From Psychromicrobium xiongbiense (GTDB taxonomy: Bacteria; Actinomycetota; Actinomycetes; Actinomycetales; Micrococcaceae), in the NCBI RefSeq assembly GCF_030271165.1, contig NZ_JASSZH010000038.1:1-64000 (forward strand): DNA of 64,000 nucleotides, in the 5' to 3' direction. A program made the translations under genes and the position numbers. The notes under the pieces are model-generated. The model was not told the origin of the DNA, did no database searches, and saw only the letters and a program-made list of their open reading frames with translations. Shown one piece after another: positions 33,774 to 46,577 of this stretch (positions within the stretch are counted from its first letter, which is position 1; each line of letters begins with the position of its first letter).

Positions 33774-34286
33774 TTAGTCGTCAGTCAGGGTGACCCCGAT
33801 GCCGCCGACCAGGGTGGCCGAGATGTTGTACAGAACGGCGGAGAGCAGCGACAGCGCGGTCAGCAACACAACATTGACCACCGCGATGATCGTGGAGAAG
33901 GCCGCCACCTGACCGATCGAGAGGTACTGCTTCACATCGAACGGAGTCCCGTTGCTGCCCTGGAAGTCGACCAGCAGAGCGTTGATCTGGTTGAAGACTC
34001 CGGTCAGGTCCAGCACCGTCCACAGCACGATCGCGGCAACCACGGTCACAATGCCCAGGGCCACCGACAGCAGGAACGCCATCTTCAGCACCGACCATGG
34101 ATCGATCCGGGAGACCTGCAACTTGGCCCGGCGGACCTTGGCCGTCGGTGCAGGCTTAACCAGTGCGGGCCGCTTGGCTGCGGTCTGAGCTGCCGTGTTC
34201 ACCGGGGCCGGACGCTGCGGCGGCTTCGCGGGTGCACTGACCCTTGGCGCAGCACTGGGCTTCGGCTTCGAATTATTCGTGCTCAA
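33774..34286 (-). CDS. DUF3566 membrane protein
   Basis: A 170-residue protein: a Pro/Ala/Lys-rich N-terminus (1-55), then the DUF3566 domain starting [20 protein letters not shown] with two membrane helices (~75-97 and ~128-160). It is found after gyrA in most actinobacteria; a role in division or envelope has been suggested but is not established. I chose the TTG at 34286, preceded by AGGAGG at ideal spacing, over the ATG at 34304. The ribosome site lies inside the gyrA coding end and the genes overlap by 14 bases. Confidence 0.85.
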   Translation of the reverse strand: MSTNNSKPKPSAAPRVSAPAKPPQRPAPVNTAAQTAAKRPALVKPAPTAKVRRAKLQVSRIDPWSVLKMAFLLSVALGIVTVVAAIVLWTVLDLTGVFNQINALLVDFQGSNGTPFDVKQYLSIGQVAAFSTIIAVVNVVLLTALSLLSAVLYNISATLVGGIGVTLTDD

Positions 34287-36888
34287 TCGGTGCCTCCTCG
34301 ACATCGCTCTCAGTCACGCCAGGCGTGTTCTGGTCTTGGATCAACGGTACTTCATCCGCACTCATATCTTCTGCGGCGGCCTCAATCCCGGCTTCCACGA
34401 GCTCTTCTTCCAGAACCTCGAGTTGTTCCAAGCCACGTTCTGAGTTTCGCGCCACCTCAATGATCCGGTCGTTCTTGTCCGGCTTGGCAAAGATCACGCC
34501 CATGGTGTCACGGCCCTTGGCAGGAACTTCGTTCACGTTCGAACGCACTACCTTGCCGCCCTCCATAACCACCAACACTTCATCGTCTTCCTGCACGATG
34601 AGCGCACCGACCAGATCCCCGCGGTCCTCCACCAGTTTGGCAACCTTGATGCCCAGGCCGCCTCGTCCCTGGGTGCGATATTCCTCCACCGCGGTCCGCT
34701 TGGCGTAGCCGCCCTCGGTGACGATGAACACGAAGGATTCATCCGTGACGACGTCGGCAGCCAGAAGCTCGTCATCGTGACGGAACTTCATGCCGGTCAC
34801 ACCGGAGGTCGCGCGGCCCATGGGACGCAAGGCATCGTCGTCGGCCGTGAAGCGGATCGACTGGCCCTTGCGGGAGACCAGTAGCAGATCATCGTCCTCG
34901 GAGACCAGCTGGGCGGAGACCAGTTCATCCCCGTCACGGAGGTTGATTGCGATCACCCCGGCGGAACGGTTGGTGTCGTAGTCCTCCAGCCGCGTCTTCT
35001 TCACCAGACCCCGCTGGGTGGCCAACACCAGGTACGGCGCCTGCTGGTAGTCCCGCAGGTCCAGCACCTGGGCGATCTTTTCGTCCGGCTGGAAGGCCAA
35101 AAGGTTCGCCACGTGCTGACCCTTGGCATCCCGGCCCGCCTCGGCCAGCTCATAGGCCTTGGCCCGGTAAACCCGGCCCAGGTTGGTGAAGAAGAGCAGC
35201 CAGTGGTGCGTGGTGGTGACGAAGAAGTGCTCGACGACGTCGTCCCCGCGCAGCTGGGCACCCTTGATGCCCTTGCCGCCACGGTGCTGCGAGCGGTAGT
35301 TATCGCTCCGGGTGCGCTTGACGTAGCCGCCGCGGGTGATCGTGACGACCATTTCCTCTTCAGGAATCAGGTCCTCAACGCTCATGTCTCCGTCGTAGCC
35401 GAGCAGAATCTGGGTGCGGCGGTCATCACCGAACTTGTTGCTGATCTCCGCCAGCTCCTCGCTGACCAGGGTGCGCTGACGCTCCTCGGAGGCCAGGATC
35501 GCGTTGTATTCAGCGATTTCGAGTTCCAGCTTTGCGTGCTCGTCCTGAATCTTCTGCCGTTCCAGGGCGGCGAGCTTACGCAGCTGCATGTCCAGGATCG
35601 CGTTCGCCTGAAGATCGTCAATGTTCAGCAGGGTCTTCAGGCCGTTGCGGGCCTCTTCACCAGTAGCCGAACGGCGGATCAACGCGATGACCTCATCCAG
35701 CGCATCGAGCGCCTTGAGCAGGCCGCGCAGAATGTGCGCCCGGGCCTCAGCCTCATTGAGCAGAAAGCGGGTGCGACGGACAATGACTTCCATCTGGTGG
35801 GTCACCCAGTGCCGGACGAAGCCGTCCAGGCTCAGGGTGCGCGGCACGCCGTCGACGATAGCGAGCATATTGGCGCTGAAGTTCTCCTGCAGCGAGGTGT
35901 GCTTGTAGAGGTTGTTCAGCACCACCTTGGCGACAGCATCACGCTTGAGCACGATGACGAGGCGCTGGCCGGTGCGGCCGGAGGTCTCATCGCGCAAGTC
36001 GGCGATGCCGGCGACCTTGCCATCCTTGACCAGCTCAGCGATCTTGATCGCCAGGTTGTCCGGATTGGCCTGGTACGGCAGTTCAGTGACCACGAGGCAG
36101 GTGCGACCCTGAATTTCCTCAACGTTGACCACGGCCCGCATGGTGATGGAGCCACGACCGGTGCGGTAGGCATCCTCAATGCCCTTATGGCCCAGGATCT
36201 GTGCACCGGTAGGGAAGTCCGGGCCCTTGATCCGCTGGATCAGGGCTTCCAGGAGTTCTTCCCGCGTGGCTTCAGGGTTCTTCAGGTACCACTGGACGCC
36301 ATCGGCAACCTCGCGGAGGTTGTGCGGCGGGATGTTCGTCGCCATACCCACGGCGATGCCGGAGGAGCCGTTGACCAGCAGGTTCGGGAACCGGGCCGGC
36401 AGCACCACGGGCTCACGGTTCTTGCCGTCATAGTTGTCCTGGAAATCGACGGTGTCCTTGTCGATATCCCGGACCAGTTCCATGGCCAGCGGCGCCATTT
36501 TGCATTCGGTGTACCGCGGAGCGGCCGCGCCGTCGTTGCCCGGCGATCCGAAGTTCCCCTGGCCCAGAGCGAGCGGATACCGCATGACCCAGTCCTGGAT
36601 CAGACGTACCAGCGCATCGTAGATCGCGGTGTCACCGTGCGGGTGGTACTGGCCCATGACCTCGCCCACCACACGTGCACACTTGTTGAAGGCGCGGTCC
36701 GGCCGGTAGCCGCCGTCGTACATCGCATAGATGACGCGCCGGTGCACCGGCTTGAGGCCGTCCCGCACATCCGGCAGGGCACGGCCCACAATGACCGCCA
36801 TGGCGTAGTCCAGATAGGACTGCTGCATTTCAGTCTGTAGATCAACCTGTTCAACCCGGTCGATTACGCCGCCATTTTCCTCAGACAT
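34273..36888 (-). CDS. gyrA: DNA gyrase subunit A
   Basis: An 871-residue breakage-reunion and wrapping subunit of gyrase, which introduces negative supercoils with GyrB. The catalytic Tyr is in [13 protein letters not shown], and the quinolone-determining region reads [15 protein letters not shown], with Thr at the position of E. coli Ser83 and the usual Asp87. The C-terminal beta-pinwheel carries [14 protein letters not shown] (GyrA-box-like). A 50-residue acidic tail ends the protein. Start ATG at 36888, 35 bases after the gyrB stop, one operon. Confidence 0.97.
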   Translation of the reverse strand: MSEENGGVIDRVEQVDLQTEMQQSYLDYAMAVIVGRALPDVRDGLKPVHRRVIYAMYDGGYRPDRAFNKCARVVGEVMGQYHPHGDTAIYDALVRLIQDWVMRYPLALGQGNFGSPGNDGAAAPRYTECKMAPLAMELVRDIDKDTVDFQDNYDGKNREPVVLPARFPNLLVNGSSGIAVGMATNIPPHNLREVADGVQWYLKNPEATREELLEALIQRIKGPDFPTGAQILGHKGIEDAYRTGRGSITMRAVVNVEEIQGRTCLVVTELPYQANPDNLAIKIAELVKDGKVAGIADLRDETSGRTGQRLVIVLKRDAVAKVVLNNLYKHTSLQENFSANMLAIVDGVPRTLSLDGFVRHWVTHQMEVIVRRTRFLLNEAEARAHILRGLLKALDALDEVIALIRRSATGEEARNGLKTLLNIDDLQANAILDMQLRKLAALERQKIQDEHAKLELEIAEYNAILASEERQRTLVSEELAEISNKFGDDRRTQILLGYDGDMSVEDLIPEEEMVVTITRGGYVKRTRSDNYRSQHRGGKGIKGAQLRGDDVVEHFFVTTTHHWLLFFTNLGRVYRAKAYELAEAGRDAKGQHVANLLAFQPDEKIAQVLDLRDYQQAPYLVLATQRGLVKKTRLEDYDTNRSAGVIAINLRDGDELVSAQLVSEDDDLLLVSRKGQSIRFTADDDALRPMGRATSGVTGMKFRHDDELLAADVVTDESFVFIVTEGGYAKRTAVEEYRTQGRGGLGIKVAKLVEDRGDLVGALIVQEDDEVLVVMEGGKVVRSNVNEVPAKGRDTMGVIFAKPDKNDRIIEVARNSERGLEQLEVLEEELVEAGIEAAAEDMSADEVPLIQDQNTPGVTESDVEEAPIEHE

Positions 36889-36923
36889 AGTTCACTTCGC
36901 TTTCGTTGCAGCACGTCACAGGC

Positions 36924-39062
<2,139 letters not shown>

Positions 39063-39213
39063 CTACAGGATGGCCTTGCCTGGGCGCCTCTTCGGAGCCA
39101 TGAAATGGCCATGGTTGGCGCAGAATGCCGGATAGAACGAATTTTTGAGCGCTCAGTTAGGTCCTATACGCCCCCCGGGGTCTCTGGAGCGGCTGTCTGC
39201 CGTTTTCCGGCGC

Positions 39214-39840
39214 TCAGCCGTAGGTGTCCCGGGGACCTCTTCCGTTGACCCGGCGTTGCCCCTTGGCCCAGTTGGGTGCGGTAGGGCCCAGCACCTGGAT
39301 TCTGGTGACCACTCCTGATCCCAGCTCGGCCTCAAAACGTCCCAGCAGAGCTCCGGTCAGCAACCGCAACTGGGTGGCCCAGGTGGTCGAATCGCAACGA
39401 ACCTGCAGAACCGTACCTTCGAAAGATTCCGGCTGGGCATGAGCTGCGATGTCCTCGCCCACCAGCGTGGACCATTGAGCCATGACGGAGCCGACGGCGA
39501 CCGGTGCGGACCAGCCGCGCTCGGCCACCAGTCGTCCCACCACCTCGCCCAGATCCTGAGGGTCTCGTCCGATGTAGCGATCGATGGGCCGTCGGCGACG
39601 CGCGCGACGGGCCGAAGCATGCTCCGGCGTCGATGAGAACCCGAACCCTGCGGCGGCCCGGGCTGCGGCCCCGGTCAACCGGCGCTCCCCTCGTGATTCT
39701 GCGGACCGACGCACCCGGCCCAGTGCCGAGCGGGCGGCATCGACCGTCATCTCATCGGACGCCAGAGGCTCCTCCGCTGGCGAATCGCCGTCCACCCAAT
39801 CACCTTCCACAGGGTCGGGCTGCTCAGGCTTCGGCGGCAT
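39214..39840 (-). CDS. DUF721 (DciA-like) protein
   Basis: A 208-residue basic protein. A charged N-terminal part (1-~115, with HASARRARRRRPIDRYIG) leads into the DUF721/DciA core (~118-200: VVGRLVAERGW, VAQWSTLVG-like MAQWSTLVGEDIAAH, TTWATQLRLLTGALLGRF). DciA proteins load the replicative helicase; the actinobacterial family member sits between recF and gyrB, as here. The ATG at 39840 has GAGGAGGTGG upstream and overlaps the recF end by 17 bases. Confidence 0.88.
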   Translation of the reverse strand: MPPKPEQPDPVEGDWVDGDSPAEEPLASDEMTVDAARSALGRVRRSAESRGERRLTGAAARAAAGFGFSSTPEHASARRARRRRPIDRYIGRDPQDLGEVVGRLVAERGWSAPVAVGSVMAQWSTLVGEDIAAHAQPESFEGTVLQVRCDSTTWATQLRLLTGALLGRFEAELGSGVVTRIQVLGPTAPNWAKGQRRVNGRGPRDTYG

Positions 39841-41104
39841 CGGGTTCCACCTCCTCAGTGCCGGGCACTGGACTCTGATCCATGGATTCCTGGTCCGCCG
39901 ATGTCTGCTCCACCACACCGAGGGCGGTCACCCGCACACGATCCCCGCGCAGCGAAGAAGGCACATCGCCCTCGACGGCGGCGGTGACCAGAACCTGCTC
40001 GGCTTCCGCCACGAGAGCAGCGAGCTTTGCCCTGCGCGAAGCGTCCAGTTCAGCAAAGACGTCGTCCAGAATGAGGATCGGATCGGATCCGTCCGTCGTC
40101 TGATCCTGGCGCAGGACGTAGAAACAGGCGAGCCGCAGGGACAGTGCAAACGACCACGTCTCACCATGCGAGGCGAAACCCTTGGCCGGAGCTGATCCGA
40201 GGATCAGAGCGAGCTCATCACGATGCGGTCCCACCAGGGTGATGCCGCGCTCCAGCTCACGCGGCCGGGCTGTCTCCAGAGCCTCCCGGTACCGCTGCGC
40301 CCATTCCTGCACCGACACAACATCCGGCGAAAGATCCTGCCCGGTTGCCTCCACCACCGCCTCGCCGTCATCGGACTCATCATCCTGATACCCGGCCAGG
40401 CTGGAGCGATAGTGCAGCTGCACTTCCTTGCTGCCATCCGTGAGGGCGGCATACGCCCGGCTCACCTGCGGGCGCAAAAGCTCCACGACGGCCAACCGCG
40501 CAACCAGCACCCGAGCGGCCTGCTCGGCCAGATGCTCATCCCAGACAGCCAGAGTCGCCTCAAACTCAGGGCCGGGATTGCGCCGGTACCCCTGGGATCG
40601 GGCGGATTTCAGCAGGGCATTGCGCTGTTTGAGAACCCGCTCATAATCGGCCCGTACACCGGCAAAACGCGGCGAGAGTGCCTGGGCCAGATCATCGAGA
40701 AAACGACGCCGGACCCCCGGGTCTCCCTTGACCAGCGCCAGATCCTCGGGGGCGAACAGCACACTGCGGCACAGGCCCAGAATGTCCCGGGCCCGCACCG
40801 GATTGGCCCGGTTGATCCGAGCCCGGTTGGCTCGCGAGGCGTTGATCTCCACCTCAAGGCTCAGTCGCTGTACTCCACGAACCAGGCTGGCCCGGATGAT
40901 GGCGCGTTCCGCACCAAAACGGATCAGCGGGCCATCCTGGGAGACCCGGTGCGAGGACAGGGCACTCACGTAGCCCAGGGCCTCCACCAGGTTGGTTTTC
41001 CCCAGTCCGTTGGAGCCGATGAACACCGTGACTCCGGGCCGCAGGTGAAGATCAGCCTCGCGGTAGGACCGGAAGTCCGTCACGGCGAGCCGTTCCAGAT
41101 ACAT
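39824..41104 (-). CDS. recF: DNA replication and repair protein RecF
   Basis: A 426-residue SMC-like ATPase that binds gapped DNA and helps load RecA. Walker A GSNGLGKTN, the LTVTDFRSY-like opening (LAVTDFRSYREADLHL), the TLVGPHRDEL motif and Walker B LILDDVFAELD are all present. A ~30-residue acidic C-terminal extension after the core is unlike many homologues. Start ATG at 41104, 16 bases after the gnd stop. Confidence 0.95.
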   Translation of the reverse strand: MYLERLAVTDFRSYREADLHLRPGVTVFIGSNGLGKTNLVEALGYVSALSSHRVSQDGPLIRFGAERAIIRASLVRGVQRLSLEVEINASRANRARINRANPVRARDILGLCRSVLFAPEDLALVKGDPGVRRRFLDDLAQALSPRFAGVRADYERVLKQRNALLKSARSQGYRRNPGPEFEATLAVWDEHLAEQAARVLVARLAVVELLRPQVSRAYAALTDGSKEVQLHYRSSLAGYQDDESDDGEAVVEATGQDLSPDVVSVQEWAQRYREALETARPRELERGITLVGPHRDELALILGSAPAKGFASHGETWSFALSLRLACFYVLRQDQTTDGSDPILILDDVFAELDASRRAKLAALVAEAEQVLVTAAVEGDVPSSLRGDRVRVTALGVVEQTSADQESMDQSPVPGTEEVEPDAAEA

Positions 41105-41120
41105 TCCGGTCCCTCAGCCG

Positions 41121-42005
<885 letters not shown>

Positions 42006-42109
42006 GATGACTCTTTTCTGAAGGTGATGTGTCGGTGAAGAAAAGCGTGAAGGGCAGGATGGGGATGGTCGCTGAGCTGATCCCGAGGAAAGCTCTCTGA
42101 CCAACGGTC

Positions 42110-43234
42110 CTATTGGTTGGGTAGGCGTACCGGCATCACCAGATAACGATAATCATCCTGGTCATCTCCACCGATCTCGTTCTGGGCCGTCATCATGGCG
42201 GGTTTAGGCGCCGAAGTGAAGGAGAACCGCACATATTTGCTGTCAAAGGCACCCAGTCCTTCACCCAGGAAGTGCGGATTGAACGCCACGGTGATGTCTT
42301 CCCCGGTCAGCGTTGATTCGAGCGCCTCGGAGGCCTGGGCATCTTCACCGGTTCCGGCGTCCAGGCTGACCTGACCATCGGTAAAGGCGAGCCTGACGGG
42401 AGTGTTCCGCTCCGCCACCAGGGAGACACGACGGACGGCTTCGATCAGTGCGGCGGTTTCCACCGCCGCGTGAATCGGCGTGCTCTCCGGGAACAGCGAA
42501 CGGATCTTGGGGTAATCGCCGTCGACCAGCAGCGAGGTTGTCCGGCGTCCGCCGCTTTCAAAACCGATCAGGTCCGCCGAGTCAGACAGTGCCAGGCTGA
42601 TGTCGCCGGCTCCGCCGAGCGTCTTGGCTACCTCGCCCAGGGTTTTCGCTTTGACCAGCACCGACGTCGAAATTCCAGGAGTCGCCGGTTTCCAGTGCAG
42701 CTCGCGCATCGCCAGCCGGTACCGGTCCGTGGCCAACAGGGTGATCAGGTCATCTTCGATTTCCATCTTGATGCCGGCCAGTACCGGGAGAGTGTCATCT
42801 TTGCTGGCTGCAACCCCCACTTGCGCCACGGCACGGGCGAAAGCATCGCCTGGAACGGTACCACTGAGCGAGGGCAGAACCGGCAACTCGGGGTAATCGG
42901 CATCGGGCATCGTCGCCAGGTTGAAGCGCGCATTGCGGCAGGTCAGCGTGACTTTGCTGCCATCGGTTTCCACCTCGACAGGGGCCGCTGGCAGGCTGCG
43001 ACAAATATCAGCCAGGAGGCGTCCGGAGACCAGGATGGTGCCGGGTTCAGCAACATCGGCGGCAATTTCCAGGCGGGCGGAAATCTCGTAGTCAAAGCTG
43101 GAGAGGGTCAGCGTGCCGGCCTCCGCCTTGAGCAGCATGCCCGAAAGAACAGGCATCTGAGGTCGGGGAGAAAGCGACCGGGCCGCCCAGCTCACAGCAT
43201 CGTTGAGAACATCCCGTTCAACTCGGAACTTCAC
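42110..43234 (-). CDS. dnaN: DNA polymerase III beta subunit (sliding clamp)
   Basis: A 374-residue clamp protein that encircles DNA and tethers DNA polymerase III and other partners. Three clamp domains are visible, opening MKFRVERDVLNDAVSWAARS; conserved segments include LLATDRYRLAMREL and a C-terminal YLVMPVRLPNQ. The GTG start at 43234 has AAGGGG about 10 bases upstream. It follows the origin region and is read away from dnaA on the same strand. Confidence 0.96.
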   Translation of the reverse strand: MKFRVERDVLNDAVSWAARSLSPRPQMPVLSGMLLKAEAGTLTLSSFDYEISARLEIAADVAEPGTILVSGRLLADICRSLPAAPVEVETDGSKVTLTCRNARFNLATMPDADYPELPVLPSLSGTVPGDAFARAVAQVGVAASKDDTLPVLAGIKMEIEDDLITLLATDRYRLAMRELHWKPATPGISTSVLVKAKTLGEVAKTLGGAGDISLALSDSADLIGFESGGRRTTSLLVDGDYPKIRSLFPESTPIHAAVETAALIEAVRRVSLVAERNTPVRLAFTDGQVSLDAGTGEDAQASEALESTLTGEDITVAFNPHFLGEGLGAFDSKYVRFSFTSAPKPAMMTAQNEIGGDDQDDYRYLVMPVRLPNQ

Positions 43235-43674
43235 GGAAGCGTGCCCCTTTTCTATGCGATCTGGCTGAGAGTCTGGAGCACATTTCCTGACAAATGGCAG
43301 AGAACGGCGTGACCACAGCGGTGCTGACCTTAGCTTAGCGGCTTGTCTGTGATCGATGCTCGCCGCTGCCAGAGGCGGCAGAGTTGGCAGAATTCGGCCT
43401 GGAGGGGTTCATGTTGTTTGAGGAACGAGGAATTTTTGGGATTTGTAGTGTTAATAACTGTTGTGGATACTGTGGATAACTCGTTCTGGCCGGGCTGAGC
43501 CTGCACAAATGCCTGTGGGGAAAGTGTGGGAAACCCGCTCACTCTCCACGCTGGCCTGTGCACAGTCCGGATGCCAATTTTTGTCATCAACAGTCAGAGT
43601 GAGGGTTGTGGACAGAAAATTGTTGTTCTGCACGCCTCGCCCCCAGGGAAGTCCACAGGGTGGTTTCGGGTGGT
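43235..43674. other. oriC region between dnaA and dnaN
   Basis: This 440-base gap holds DnaA-box-like sites TGTGGATAC (43462), TGTGGATAA (43471, perfect), TGTGGGGAA (43514), TGTGGGAAA (43525) and TGTGGACAG (43608), plus an AT-rich stretch (43418-43460) that could be the unwinding element and the palindrome CTGTGCACAG (43556-43565). Position between dnaA and dnaN is the standard actinobacterial origin. Confidence 0.8.
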
Positions 43675-45141
43675 TTAGCCCTGACGTTGCTGCTGTTTGA
43701 TCAGGTTGGTCAGCTCGGTGACCTGGTTGTAGATGGTCCGGCGTTCGGCCATGAGCTCACGGATCTTACGGTCGGCATGGATCACCGTGGTGTGATCGCG
43801 TCCGCCCAGTTCCTGACCGATCTTTGGTAGTGACAGATCGGTCAGTTCCCGGCACAGGTACATGGCGATCTGCCGGGCATTGACCAGGGTCCGTGTGCGC
43901 GACTTCGACTTCAGCTCGTCAAGAGTCAGCTTGAAGTAGGCCGCGGTCTGCGCGAGGATCGTCGTCGCGGTGATCTGCTGATCGCCGTCGTCTGAAATGA
44001 GATCCTTGAGCACTGACTCGGCCAGGCTGACATCCACCGGCTGACGATTGAGCGAGGCGAAGGCCGTCACCCGGATCAGTGCCCCTTCCAACTCCCGGAT
44101 GTTAGTGGAGATTTTGGAGGCGATGTATTCGAGCACGTCATCGGGCGCTTCCAGGTTCTCGCCGATCGCCTTCTTACGCAGGATGGCGATGCGGGTTTCC
44201 AGCTCGGGAGGCTGAACATCGGTCAACAGGCCCCATTCAAAGCGTGAGCGCATCCGCTCTTCGAACCCTGAAAGTTGCTTGGGAGGCAAGTCTGAGGTGA
44301 TGACGACCTGCTTGTTGTGGTTGTGCAGGGCGTTGAAGGTATGGAAAAACTCCTCCTGCGTCGCTTCTTTTCCGGAGAGGAACTGAATGTCGTCGATCAA
44401 CAGGATGTCCACGTTGCGGTACGTGGTTTTGAAGCTCGTTCCCTCGTCGTAACGAATGGAGTTGATGAACTCATTAGTGAACTCTTCTGAGTTGACGTAC
44501 CGGACCCGGATTCCGGAGTACAGCCGCCGCGCATAGTGCCCGATGGCGTGCAGAAGATGAGTCTTGCCCAGGCCGGAATCGCCATAGATGAATAGCGGGT
44601 TGTAGGCCTTGGCCGGAGCTTCGGCGACGGCGACGGCTGCTGCGTGGGCAAAGCGATTGGACTGGCCGATGACGAAGGTGTCAAAAATATATTTCGGATT
44701 GAGTCGGCCAAACTCATTGGAGGTGCTGGGTGGCGTGGGTTGTGGTCTCAGATCCTCTTCAACGGTCTCCTCAGCGAGCTGTTCACGCCGTTCTGGATCA
44801 GGCTGCGCGCGGGTACTTCCGGTGTTGGGGTTCCCCTCCGAGGGAAAATTTTCCTCATCGGCCAGGGGAGTCAGTTCAGCATCGACGCTGATGGCACACA
44901 ACACTTCTGGCCCGAAGACCTGGCGCAGCGCTGCATCGAGCGGACTTTTCAGCTGAGTCTGCAGCACTTCCCGGGTCAACTCGTTCGGCACCGCGATCAG
45001 CAATGTGGAGCCGATGAGGCCCTGTGCGCGGGCCAGGGCAATGAATCCACGCTGACGCGGCGAGACGTTTTCGTCGTGTTCGAGCGCTTTCACTACCTGT
45101 CGCCAGGAGCTCGCGATATCGTCGAAGGTTTCCGCGCTCAT
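43675..45141 (-). CDS. dnaA: Chromosomal replication initiator DnaA
   Basis: A 488-residue AAA+ initiator that binds DnaA boxes and opens oriC. Domain I (1-~90) opens MSAETFDDIASSWRQVVKAL. A divergent Glu/Pro-rich linker follows. The ATPase has Walker A GDSGLGKTHLLHAIG and Walker B ILLIDDIQFL. The C-terminal DNA-binding helix-turn-helix ends GGRDHTTVIHADRKIRE. I chose the ATG at 45141 because relatives begin just before SWRQVV and because the extended frame to 45351 contains DnaA boxes. Confidence 0.96.
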   Translation of the reverse strand: MSAETFDDIASSWRQVVKALEHDENVSPRQRGFIALARAQGLIGSTLLIAVPNELTREVLQTQLKSPLDAALRQVFGPEVLCAISVDAELTPLADEENFPSEGNPNTGSTRAQPDPERREQLAEETVEEDLRPQPTPPSTSNEFGRLNPKYIFDTFVIGQSNRFAHAAAVAVAEAPAKAYNPLFIYGDSGLGKTHLLHAIGHYARRLYSGIRVRYVNSEEFTNEFINSIRYDEGTSFKTTYRNVDILLIDDIQFLSGKEATQEEFFHTFNALHNHNKQVVITSDLPPKQLSGFEERMRSRFEWGLLTDVQPPELETRIAILRKKAIGENLEAPDDVLEYIASKISTNIRELEGALIRVTAFASLNRQPVDVSLAESVLKDLISDDGDQQITATTILAQTAAYFKLTLDELKSKSRTRTLVNARQIAMYLCRELTDLSLPKIGQELGGRDHTTVIHADRKIRELMAERRTIYNQVTELTNLIKQQQRQG

Positions 45142-45521
45142 GCGTTCTGGATCCTGCCTACCGTTGATTAGCTGCGTGCTCTGAGACTCGTCGTCATCCA
45201 CAGACTTATACACAGCCGTGGATAAAGAGCCATTGCCTAAGCCTAGGTGAAGTTTGGTCGCCGTGGTAGCGAGATCGCGTGGGGCCGGTGCAGGGATGGT
45301 CCACAGTCCGGAATTGGATTTCCACAGGTGATGGAGGGGGCAGCAATCCACACCCTCCAGCGGCGGTGTTCCAGGGCTGGTTTGACTGGAGGCCTCCTGC
45401 TGGCCTAACGTTGCCTAGTCCTTTGTGCCTGTTTTCAGGCATCTGATCTACAGCCGCGCAGACCCGTAACTTCCCCAGTCGCTTTCGGTCTAGCGCACCG
45501 AAATCGTTGGAGTTGACCACC
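45142..45521. promoter_or_regulatory. dnaA-rpmH intergenic region with DnaA boxes
   Basis: A 380-base gap. Three box-like 9-mers with one mismatch each lie in 32 bases: TCATCCACA (45194), TTATACACA (45206) and CGTGGATAA (45217), with weaker sites at 45318 and 45344. It holds the divergent promoters of dnaA and rpmH, and possibly a second half of the origin. Confidence 0.65.
45382..45411 (+). promoter_or_regulatory. Probable rpmH promoter
   Basis: TTGACT (45382-45387), 18-base spacer, TAACGT (45406-45411), about 110 bases before the rpmH start. Confidence 0.5.
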
Positions 45522-45659
45522 GTGAGCAAGCGGACCTTTCAGCCGAATAACCGCCGTCGTGCCAAGAAGCACGGTTTCCGTCTGCGGATGCGTACGCGTG
45601 CCGGCCGCGCCATTCTTTCTGCACGTCGCAGCAAAGGCCGCACCGAACTTTCCGCCTGA
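45522..45659 (+). CDS. rpmH: 50S ribosomal protein L34
   Basis: A 45-residue, very basic ribosomal protein. The sequence opens [19 protein letters not shown] and continues [20 protein letters not shown], the full L34 pattern. The GTG start at 45522 lies just after a weak ribosome site (GTTGACC). It is followed by rnpA, the near-universal bacterial pair. Confidence 0.97.
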   Translation: MSKRTFQPNNRRRAKKHGFRLRMRTRAGRAILSARRSKGRTELSA

Positions 45660-45717
45660 GTTGATCTGACGCCGGTTGGCGAGGGAACAGCAATGAAACT
45701 CCTTCAGGGTTGATTCG

Positions 45718-46158
45718 GTGCTTCCCGCCCAGCAGCGCATGCGTCGATCCGCAGAGTTCTCCACTACCGTCCGTTCCGGCGTCCGTTCTGGGCGCCGGAA
45801 CTTGGTGTTATATACGCACGTTTCCTCAGAGGGTGCAGCTGGAGCGCAGGATCCTGCGCGTTTCGGCTTCATTGTCTCGAAGGCGGTGGACAAACGGGCA
45901 GTGCGACGGAATCTCGTCAAGCGGCGCTTACGTGCCATCGCAGCGGAACTCGACCAACCGCGTGGACTGACGGTGGTGGTTCGGGCCCTGCCGTCATCGG
46001 TACAGGCCAGCTGGGCAGAATTGGATCAGGATTTCCGTTCTGCCTGGTCGCAGAGCATGAAGAAGCTACGTTCGATGCCGTCGTCGAGCCAGCTGACACC
46101 CTCCTTACCCCTGACCGAGGGGCGAGACCGAACGGTGGAAGGACACAGCGATGAGTGA
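45718..46158 (+). CDS. rnpA: Ribonuclease P protein component
   Basis: A 146-residue basic protein that supports the RNase P RNA in trimming tRNA 5' ends. The core motif [20 protein letters not shown] and [10 protein letters not shown] match the RNR signature. The C-terminal ~30 residues are a Ser/Thr/Pro extension. GTG start at 45718; its end overlaps the yidD start by 8 bases. Confidence 0.93.
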   Translation: MLPAQQRMRRSAEFSTTVRSGVRSGRRNLVLYTHVSSEGAAGAQDPARFGFIVSKAVDKRAVRRNLVKRRLRAIAAELDQPRGLTVVVRALPSSVQASWAELDQDFRSAWSQSMKKLRSMPSSSQLTPSLPLTEGRDRTVEGHSDE

Positions 46159-46552
46159 ACATTCCTCAGCTCCTTCCCGCTCGTCCGCCCTGAAGCGGTT
46201 GGTGCGGCTGATTGTTGACCTGCCCAGGCTGCTGCTGATCGGTATTCTGCTGACGTACCGCTGGGCTATCTCGCCCCTGTATGGGCAGGTCTGCCGCTAT
46301 TTTCCGAGTTGTTCGGCGTACGCACTGGAGGCTGTGACCTTACATGGCGCAGTGCGCGGCAGTTATCTCGCTGTGCGCCGACTACTGCGCTGCCACCCAT
46401 GGAGTGCTGGGGGCATCGATCATGTCCCAGCGCACCCGCACCTTGATTTTGAACGGATTTCCAGTGCCGAGACGCCGCGGATTGTGATGTTGAATCACCC
46501 CGAGCGATACCTGGAAGACCGCCATGACCACGCACTACATCGTGCCGCCTGA
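46151..46552 (+). CDS. yidD: Membrane protein insertion efficiency factor YidD
   Basis: A 133-residue protein with the YidD core: [20 protein letters not shown], then [21 protein letters not shown] and [15 protein letters not shown]. It assists YidC-dependent insertion of membrane proteins. A hydrophobic N-terminal helix (~18-37) and a ~35-residue C-terminal extension are present. ATG at 46151, overlapping rnpA. Confidence 0.93.
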   Translation: MSEHSSAPSRSSALKRLVRLIVDLPRLLLIGILLTYRWAISPLYGQVCRYFPSCSAYALEAVTLHGAVRGSYLAVRRLLRCHPWSAGGIDHVPAHPHLDFERISSAETPRIVMLNHPERYLEDRHDHALHRAA

Positions 46553-46577
46553 GGCCTGACGAGGGGAACTTACTGAC

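Noticed and set aside
36600..36700. Thr at the GyrA position of E. coli Ser83 as quinolone resistance
   Set aside because: Residue at this site varies naturally in actinobacteria; one sequence cannot show a mutation.
35113..36840. A 575-codon plus-strand frame opposite gyrA
   Set aside because: Antisense shadow of gyrA with no recognisable domain.
45142..45351. Longer dnaA start at 45351
   Set aside because: The extension holds DnaA boxes, is not conserved in form, and the core start SWRQVV fits the ATG at 45141.
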